Below, piece by piece: positions 1-3,927 of a stretch of 5,065 nt of DNA. The stretch's first letter is position 1; the number at the start of each line of letters is the position of its first letter. Source of the stretch: Acidobacteriota bacterium. Its GTDB lineage: Bacteria; Acidobacteriota; Terriglobia; Terriglobales; Acidobacteriaceae. The stretch lies in assembly GCA_021851625.1 (NCBI GenBank), contig JAJZCX010000142.1, positions 1 to 5,065 on the forward strand, in the 5' to 3' direction. Under the pieces are notes generated by a model that made no database searches, was not told the DNA's origin, and saw only the letters and a list, made by a program, of their open reading frames with translations. Made by a program: the position numbers and the translations under genes.

Positions 1-287
1 TGGTCGATCTGACCGTCACCACGGAAAAGCCCATCACGGTTGAGTCGGTCAACGCCGCGCTCAAGGCCGCTGCCGAAGGCCCGCTGAAGGGCATCCTCGG
101 CTACGAAACCAAGGAACTGGTCTCCTCCGACTTCAAGAGCAACCCGCTCTCCTCGATCATCGACGCCCCCTCCACCAAGGTGATTGGCGGCAACATGACC
201 AAGGTGATTAGCTGGTATGACAACGAGTGGGGCTACTCCAACCGCGTTCGGGATTTGATCCTCTTCATCACGAAGAAGGGCCTGTAA
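1..287 (+). CDS. gap: Glyceraldehyde-3-phosphate dehydrogenase, C-terminal fragment (cut by window edge)
   Basis: This is the last 94 codons of a type I GAPDH, read in frame from base 3 to a TAA at 285-287. The enzyme oxidises and phosphorylates glyceraldehyde-3-phosphate to 1,3-bisphosphoglycerate with NAD(P)+, in the cytoplasm. Visible family signatures are the segment VDLTV near the start, LKGILGYE, LVSSDF, SSIIDA and, near the end, SWYDNEWGYSNRVRDLI, which carries the conserved Asn and Tyr that contact the nicotinamide. The active-site Cys/His, the Rossmann fold and the start codon lie off the left edge, so coenzyme preference cannot be judged. The Pgk and TpiA genes downstream on the same strand support the assignment, as they form the adjacent glycolytic steps. 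The C-terminus (LFITKKGL) is of normal length. The identification is very secure. Confidence 0.96.
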   Translation, partial: VDLTVTTEKPITVESVNAALKAAAEGPLKGILGYETKELVSSDFKSNPLSSIIDAPSTKVIGGNMTKVISWYDNEWGYSNRVRDLILFITKKGL

Positions 288-314
288 TTCCGGCTCATTC
301 CCGCTACACTACCA

Positions 315-344
315 GAGGGGCTGCCCGGCAATGCGCAGCCCCTC
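315..344 (+). terminator. GC-rich hairpin after gap, lacking a U-tract
   Basis: A perfect 10-bp stem pairs GAGGGGCTGC (315-324) with GCAGCCCCTC (335-344) around a 10-base loop, 27 bases after the gap stop. No run of T follows the 3' arm (AACTTCTGCACC), so it is not a canonical intrinsic terminator. It could be a partial terminator, or a stabiliser of the gap 3' end that lets gap mRNA exceed the downstream ridA-pgk-tpiA message. The stem is seen directly; the function is inferred. Confidence 0.45.
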
Positions 345-392
345 AACTTCTGCACCGGTCACCATCTCTGCCTGAAGGAACGAACAACGCAC

Positions 393-767
393 ATGCGGCA
401 AAACATTGCAGGCTCTTCCCCGTATGAACCAATCATTGGCTTCTCCCGTGCCGTGCGCATGGGCAACGTGGTCCATGTCTCCGGCACCGGGCCAGTAGGA
501 CTCGACACATCCAAGGCCGACGCCGCCGAGCAGACCCGGCACGTGCTCGGCATCCTGCGCACTGCACTCTCTCAAGCCGGAGCCAAGCTGGACGATGTTG
601 TCCGCACGCGCATCTTTCTGGCACGCGCCGAGGATTGGGAAACCGTGGGCCGCGCGCACGGTGAGTTCTTCGGCACCATCCGCCCAGCAACCACCATGGT
701 CGTCGTCCAGTTGCTGGATCCCACGTGGCGCATTGAAATTGAGGCAGAGGCCATCCTGTCCAACTGA
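393..767 (+). CDS. RidA/YjgF/YER057c/UK114-family protein without the deaminase arginine
   Basis: This 124-residue protein has the length and single domain of the RidA (YjgF/YER057c/UK114) family, small trimeric cytoplasmic proteins. Canonical RidA hydrolyses reactive enamines/imines made by PLP enzymes. Family marks are FSRAVRMGNVVHVSGTGP (residues 17-34), AGAKLDDVVRTRIFL (62-76), a RPATTMVVV strand (97-105) and RIEIEAEAI (113-121). In E. coli RidA the matching strand reads PARS and its Arg105 binds the substrate carboxylate; here the residue is Thr100, so imine deaminase activity is unlikely. The pattern resembles the 'UK114-like' branch of uncharacterised members. The ATG at 393 is preceded by AAGGA at 375-379, and the domain starts close after it. 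The gene lies between gap and pgk, 23 bases before pgk, so it is probably co-transcribed with glycolytic genes. Family assignment is firm; its function is not known. Confidence 0.92.
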   Translation: MRQNIAGSSPYEPIIGFSRAVRMGNVVHVSGTGPVGLDTSKADAAEQTRHVLGILRTALSQAGAKLDDVVRTRIFLARAEDWETVGRAHGEFFGTIRPATTMVVVQLLDPTWRIEIEAEAILSN

Positions 768-790
768 AGAAAGCTGAACGGTATCTGATT

Positions 791-2008
791 ATGTCCAAAC
801 TATCCATCCGCGATCTCTCCTTGGAAAACAACCGCGTCTTCATCCGTGTGGACTTTAACGTCCCGCTCTCGGACGACGGCATCACCATCACCGACGACAC
901 GCGCATCCGCGAGACGCTGCCCACCATTGAGTACGCGCTGCGACACAAGGCCAAGCTGATTCTGGCCTCGCATCTGGGCCGCCCCAAGGGCAAGCCCAAC
1001 CCCAAGATGAGCCTGCGTCCCATCGTGGACCGACTGCGCCCCATGATCGACAAGTGCCTCGGCCAAGAGGTCAACGTCGGCTTCTCGCCCGACTGCGTGG
1101 GCGAAACCGCTGAAGAGTTGGCCGGCCAGTTGGAATCCGGCCAAGTGCTGCTGTTGGAAAATCTGCGCTTCCACGCGGAAGAAGAGGCCAACGATCCCGC
1201 CTTCGCGCAAAAGCTGGCCAAGCTCTGTGATGTCTACGTTAACGATGCTTTTGGCAGCGCCCATCGCGCGCACGCCTCCACGGAAGGCATCACGCACCAC
1301 GTGGCGCAATCCGCTGCGGGCCTGTTGATGGAAAAAGAATTGACCTACATGGGCAAGGCGCTCACCACGCCCGACCGTCCCTTCGTCGCCATCATCGGCG
1401 GGGCCAAGGTCTCCGACAAAATTGAGGTCATCGAAAACCTGATCCAAAAAGTCGATGCGCTGCTCGTTGGCGGCGGCATGGCCTACACATTTTTGAAGGC
1501 GCAGGGCCAGAACGTCGGCAAGTCGCTGCTCGAAGCCGACAAGCTCGATGTGGCCCGCCACGCCATGGAAGCCGCCAAAGCCAAGGGCGTGCGCTTCCTG
1601 TTGCCGGTCGATCACATCCTCGCCGATAAGTTTGCCCCGAACGCCAAAACGCAAACCTTCGACGGCACCGGCGACTTCCCCGCAGAGTGGATGGCGCTCG
1701 ACATCGGCCCCAAAACCATCGCGCTCTTCAAGCAAGAAATCGCCGAGGCCAGCACCATCGTTTGGAACGGCCCCATGGGCGTCTTTGAAATGTCGGCCTT
1801 CGCGCGCGGCACCAAAGAGGTCGCCCGCGCCGTGGCCGCCAATGCGGATGCAACCTCCATCGTCGGTGGTGGCGATTCCGTGGCCGCGGTACAGCAGTCT
1901 GGCGTCGCCGACAAAATTACGCACATCTCCACCGGAGGCGGTGCGTCTTTGGAATTTCTTGAAGGTAAAAAATTGCCGGGCGTCGAAGCCCTTACGGAGA
2001 AAAAATAA
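791..2008 (+). CDS. pgk: Phosphoglycerate kinase
   Basis: This is a full-length cytoplasmic monomeric kinase of 405 residues (family norm about 390-415). It transfers phosphate between 1,3-bisphosphoglycerate and ADP, giving 3-phosphoglycerate and ATP. N-domain substrate motifs are intact: RVDFNVP (19-25), Asp36 and Arg38 of the DTRIRET segment, SHLGRPKG (60-67), ENLRFH (123-128) with Arg126, and NDAFGSAHRAHAS (151-163) with Arg159. The C-domain nucleotide site shows GGAKVSDKI (203-211), GGGMAYTF (227-234), NGPMGVFE (326-333), GGGDS (359-363) and STGGGASLEFLEGKKLPG (380-397). The ATG at 791 starts the standard N-terminus (KLSIRDL) and no strong Shine-Dalgarno precedes it, which fits translation following ridA 23 bases upstream. 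It ends 2 bases before tpiA, so the two are likely translationally coupled. No lesion is seen. Confidence 0.98.
   Translation: MSKLSIRDLSLENNRVFIRVDFNVPLSDDGITITDDTRIRETLPTIEYALRHKAKLILASHLGRPKGKPNPKMSLRPIVDRLRPMIDKCLGQEVNVGFSPDCVGETAEELAGQLESGQVLLLENLRFHAEEEANDPAFAQKLAKLCDVYVNDAFGSAHRAHASTEGITHHVAQSAAGLLMEKELTYMGKALTTPDRPFVAIIGGAKVSDKIEVIENLIQKVDALLVGGGMAYTFLKAQGQNVGKSLLEADKLDVARHAMEAAKAKGVRFLLPVDHILADKFAPNAKTQTFDGTGDFPAEWMALDIGPKTIALFKQEIAEASTIVWNGPMGVFEMSAFARGTKEVARAVAANADATSIVGGGDSVAAVQQSGVADKITHISTGGGASLEFLEGKKLPGVEALTEKK
1996..2000 (+). promoter_or_regulatory. Ribosome binding site of tpiA inside the pgk 3' end
   Basis: GGAGA at 1996-2000 lies 10 bases before the tpiA ATG and within the last codons of pgk (Thr-Glu-Lys-Lys). 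It supports the ATG at 2011 as the tpiA start and coupling of tpiA translation to pgk. This is inferred from position and sequence only. Confidence 0.6.
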
Positions 2009-2010
2009 GC

Positions 2011-2775
2011 ATGAGCCAGCGCAAACCGCTGATCGCCGCCAATTGGAAGATGTACAAAACCGCCAACGAGGCCACGGCCTTCGTGCAGGCATTCGCTCCT
2101 TTGGTTAAAGGACACACCCGCGACGAGATCACGCTCTGCGTGCCGTTTCTCTCCATCCCCGCCGTAGTGGCCGCCACGCACGGCACGCACATCCACGTTG
2201 GCGGGCAGAACATGTACTGGCAAGAGGAAGGCGCCTTCACTGGCGAAACCTCCGCAGCCATGCTGCACGCCGCCGGTTGCGCGCACGTCATCCTCGGCCA
2301 CTCGGAACGCCGCCAGTTCTTCGGCGAAACCGATGAGACCGTCAACCAAAAACTGCACACCGCGCTCAAGCACAAGCTGGTGCCGATCGTCTGCGTCGGA
2401 GAATTGCTGGCTGAGCGCGAAGGCGGCAAAACGGAAGAAGTGCTGCTGCGCCAGACCGAGCGCTCACTCGCCGGACTCACCGTAGAAACTGCACGCACCG
2501 TCGTCATCGCCTATGAACCTGTCTGGGCCATCGGCACCGGCAAAACCGCCACGCCAGAGTTGGCCGCTGAAGCACACGTGCTCATTCGCAGCCAAGTGGC
2601 GCGCATGTTGGGACGCGAGACCGCCGAAGCCATGCGTATCCTCTACGGCGGCAGCGTCAAGCCGGACAACGCCTCCGCACTGCTCAACCAGCCGGAGATT
2701 GACGGCGCGCTCGTCGGTGGAGCCAGCCTCGATCCCAACTCCTTCGCCAAGATCGTCACCTACGCCCAGTCGTAG
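2011..2775 (+). CDS. tpiA: Triosephosphate isomerase
   Basis: This 254-residue TIM-barrel enzyme interconverts dihydroxyacetone phosphate and glyceraldehyde-3-phosphate, normally as a cytoplasmic dimer. The full catalytic set is present: Asn11 and Lys13 in AANWKMYK, His97 in ILGHSERR (94-101), and Glu169 in AYEPVWAIGTGKTA (167-180), which also contains the mobile loop 6. The phosphate-binding ILYGGSVKPDN and GALVGGASL segments follow near the C-terminus. Length is normal (about 250). The ATG is preceded by GGAGA at 1996-2000 and lies 2 bases after the pgk stop; the sequence MSQRKPLIAANWKM is the typical start. As the last gene of the gap-ridA-pgk-tpiA run it is followed by an intrinsic terminator. 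Nothing unusual is seen in the protein. Confidence 0.98.
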   Translation: MSQRKPLIAANWKMYKTANEATAFVQAFAPLVKGHTRDEITLCVPFLSIPAVVAATHGTHIHVGGQNMYWQEEGAFTGETSAAMLHAAGCAHVILGHSERRQFFGETDETVNQKLHTALKHKLVPIVCVGELLAEREGGKTEEVLLRQTERSLAGLTVETARTVVIAYEPVWAIGTGKTATPELAAEAHVLIRSQVARMLGRETAEAMRILYGGSVKPDNASALLNQPEIDGALVGGASLDPNSFAKIVTYAQS

Positions 2776-2780
2776 CGTGA

Positions 2781-2820
2781 GTCATTCTGAACGAAGCATA
2801 GCGTAGTGAAGAATCCAGAG
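2781..2820 (+). repeat. Dispersed-repeat half element (GTCATTCTGA type)
   Basis: The 40 bases after tpiA begin GTCATTCTGAACGAAG and end GTGAAGAATCCAGAG. This is the same layout as the GTCATTCCGAGCGA...GAGGAATCT repeats at 3592 and 3825, in a different sequence variant. I associate such elements with acidobacterial genomes from memory. Its right part forms the 5' arm of the tpiA terminator. No matching right-hand GGAATGAC end is seen, so it is partial or degraded. Confidence 0.6.
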
Positions 2821-2865
2821 AATCCTTGCGGAGTTTATGCCGCCATTGCTCTCTGGATTCTTTTT
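2809..2865 (+). terminator. Intrinsic terminator of the ridA-pgk-tpiA unit
   Basis: A perfect 13-bp stem pairs AAGAATCCAGAGA (2809-2821) with TCTCTGGATTCTT (2850-2862). The apical region has a second short stem, GCGG (2828-2831) with CCGC (2840-2843). The 3' arm runs straight into TTTTT (2861-2865). This position, 33 bases after the tpiA stop and 21 bases before the next ATG, fits a Rho-independent terminator. The loop is longer than usual (28 bases including the inner stem). The 5' arm belongs to the dispersed repeat, so the terminator appears to be repeat-derived. Confidence 0.7.
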
Positions 2866-2886
2866 CGTAAGCGAGATTAAAACCTT

Positions 2887-3516
2887 ATGCCTTTGCGTGC
2901 GGTCATCTTCGATTACGGAATGGTGCTGACTGGGCCAGCCAATGCGCTGGCCCATCAGTGCATGTTAGACCTCACCCAGATCGACCACATCACCTTCGAA
3001 ACCAATTACTGGCTGCACCGCCACGACTACGACCGGGGCACGCTCAACGGCCTCACCTATTGGCAGGCCTTCGCCCGCACCAGCGGCGCGCAGCTTTCCG
3101 ACACGACCATCCACGCACTTATCGCACAAGACATACTGCACTGGTCCGATCTGAATCCGCAGATGCTGCGCTGGGCCGCAGCCCTGCAGGCCGCCGGTCT
3201 ACGCACGGCCATCCTCTCCAACATGGGCGCAGATCTGCTCGCACACATGCGCGCCCACTGCGACTGGCTGCTCGGCTTCGACCAACTCACCTGGTCGTGC
3301 GAGTTGCACCTAGCCAAGCCGCAGCCGGAGATTTATCTGCACACACTCACCCAACTCGGCGTGCGCGCAGAGGAAGCGCTCTTCCTCGACGACCGCGAGG
3401 AAAATGTCGAAGGCGCGCGCGCCGTCGGCCTGCACGCGCTCACCTTTCGCAATGTGGCGCAACTGCGCGACGACCTCGCGCGTACGGGCCTCGCGCAGCA
3501 ACTGCCCGCGTTGTAA
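2887..3516 (+). CDS. HAD-superfamily hydrolase (subfamily IA, YihX-like phosphatase)
   Basis: This 209-residue protein has the four haloacid dehalogenase motifs in order: motif I VIFDYGMVLT with nucleophile Asp9, motif II ILSNMG (109-114) with Ser111, motif III Lys144 in LAKPQPEIY, and motif IV FLDDREENVEGA with Asp168/Asp169. An alpha-helical cap lies between motifs I and II (about residues 16-90). Motif I is DxG rather than DxD: Gly11 replaces the usual general acid/base Asp. The same DxG pattern occurs in YihX-type alpha-glucose-1-phosphate phosphatases (FDLGNV), so this suggests a subgroup rather than loss of function. No signal peptide or membrane segment is seen, so it is probably cytoplasmic. 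The substrate cannot be told from sequence. The ATG at 2887 has only a weak GAG upstream (2873-2875), but it starts exactly at the HAD fold. It follows the tpiA terminator and is probably transcribed separately. It converges with the ribBA-type gene. Confidence 0.9.
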   Translation: MPLRAVIFDYGMVLTGPANALAHQCMLDLTQIDHITFETNYWLHRHDYDRGTLNGLTYWQAFARTSGAQLSDTTIHALIAQDILHWSDLNPQMLRWAAALQAAGLRTAILSNMGADLLAHMRAHCDWLLGFDQLTWSCELHLAKPQPEIYLHTLTQLGVRAEEALFLDDREENVEGARAVGLHALTFRNVAQLRDDLARTGLAQQLPAL

Positions 3517-3521
3517 GCGAA

Positions 3522-3634
3522 GTCATTCCGAGGAGCGCAGCACCACCCACACCGTGTCATTCCAAGCGAGCGAGCGCACCCTCTACACTTTGTCATTCCG
3601 AGCGAGCGTAAGCGAGTCGAGGAATCTGCGGTTG
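3522..3634 (+). repeat. Repeat cluster copy 1 (three GTCATTCC units)
   Basis: Three direct units begin GTCATTCC at 3522, 3556 and 3592 (spacings 34 and 36). The first two are short and diverged, ending CACC...; the third continues GAGCGAGCG...GAGGAATCTGCGG. A second copy with identical spacings lies 233 bases downstream (3755-3866). The exact shared core is 32 bases (3574-3605 and 3807-3838). The units sit right after the HAD stop and encode nothing convincing in any frame. Confidence 0.85.
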
Positions 3635-3702
3635 TTTGTACGGAGAGGCAGACCGCAGATCCCTCCACTACGTTCCCTGCGGGAACTTCGGTCGGGATGA
3701 CA
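3591..3702. repeat. Complete 112-bp imperfect palindromic element
   Basis: The ends are inverted: TGTCATTCCGAGCGA (3591-3605) matches the reverse complement of the right end (..TCGGTCGGGATGACA, to 3702) at 13 of 15 positions. Inside, ATCTGCGGT (3624-3632) pairs perfectly with ACCGCAGAT (3652-3660). That stem extends outward to 3615/3669 with two mismatches. A further small hairpin, GTTCCC (3672-3677) with GGGAAC (3681-3686), lies in the right arm. It carries no transposase, so it looks like a REP- or MITE-like non-autonomous repeat. As RNA it would fold on either strand, perhaps protecting 3' ends of the convergent transcripts. Confidence 0.7.
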
Positions 3703-3754
3703 AGGCATCTAGGGTCTCGGAGGGTTCTACCATACAGGGCATCCACAGTCCTTT

Positions 3755-3866
3755 GTCCTTCGGATCGGAGCACCACTGCAAACACCTTGTCCTTCCAAGT
3801 AGGCGTGCGCACCCTCTACACTTTGTCATTCCGAGCGAACGGAGTGAGTCGAGGAATCTGTGGTTG
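3755..3866 (+). repeat. Repeat cluster copy 2 (diverged duplicate of 3522-3634)
   Basis: Units begin at 3755 (GTCCTTCGG), 3789 (GTCCTTCCAAG) and 3825 (GTCATTCCGAGCGAACGG), again 34 and 36 bases apart. Against copy 1 the first unit matches at about 22 of 34 positions and the second at 31 of 36. The third is close, with one 1-base gap. The third unit ends GAGGAATCTGTGGTTG, but its usual right-hand partner (a GGGATGACA-type end) is absent. Instead the sequence enters the hairpin at the ribBA 3' end. The bases between the copies (3703-3754) show no gene or clear signal. Confidence 0.8.
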
Positions 3867-3927
3867 CATGCAGTTCCCCCACTCAAGCCGACTTTGGCTG
3901 GAGTGGGGGAACTTATCTGCCTGCAAC
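3863..3927. repeat. Long hairpin overlapping the 3' end of the ribBA-type gene
   Basis: AGTTCCCCCACTC (3872-3884) pairs perfectly with GAGTGGGGGAACT (3901-3913). After one A-G mismatch, AGCC (3886-3889) pairs with GGCT (3896-3899). Further out, GTTGCATGC (3863-3871) pairs with GCCTGCAAC (3919-3927) with one mismatch, leaving a bulge at 3914-3918. The right arm therefore contains the stop and last codons of the minus-strand gene. No U-tract follows on either strand, so it is not a canonical intrinsic terminator. It may still block or stabilise convergent transcripts. Confidence 0.75.

Noticed and set aside
800..2092. A 430-codon open frame on the minus strand opposite pgk
   Set aside because: It is a shadow of the GC-rich codon pattern of pgk; its product has no recognisable fold or motif, and pgk on + is unmistakable and complete.
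3333..3812. Open frames on both strands through the repeat region (for example 3333-3812 minus, 3636-4019 plus)
   Set aside because: Their products are translations of the nucleotide repeats (recurring RSLGMTK- or FRASVSESRNL-like strings) or overlap the HAD and ribBA genes; no start signal or domain supports them.
3522..3866. Possible CRISPR array from the 34-36 base spacing
   Set aside because: The units are diverged, directly adjoining without distinct spacers, form two triplets, and contain dispersed-repeat sequence; no cas genes are nearby.
3872..3913. Hairpin as a canonical intrinsic terminator of the ribBA-type gene
   Set aside because: The stem is strong, but no U-tract follows on the minus strand (CTGCATGCAACC) or on the plus strand, so only a general hairpin role is supported.
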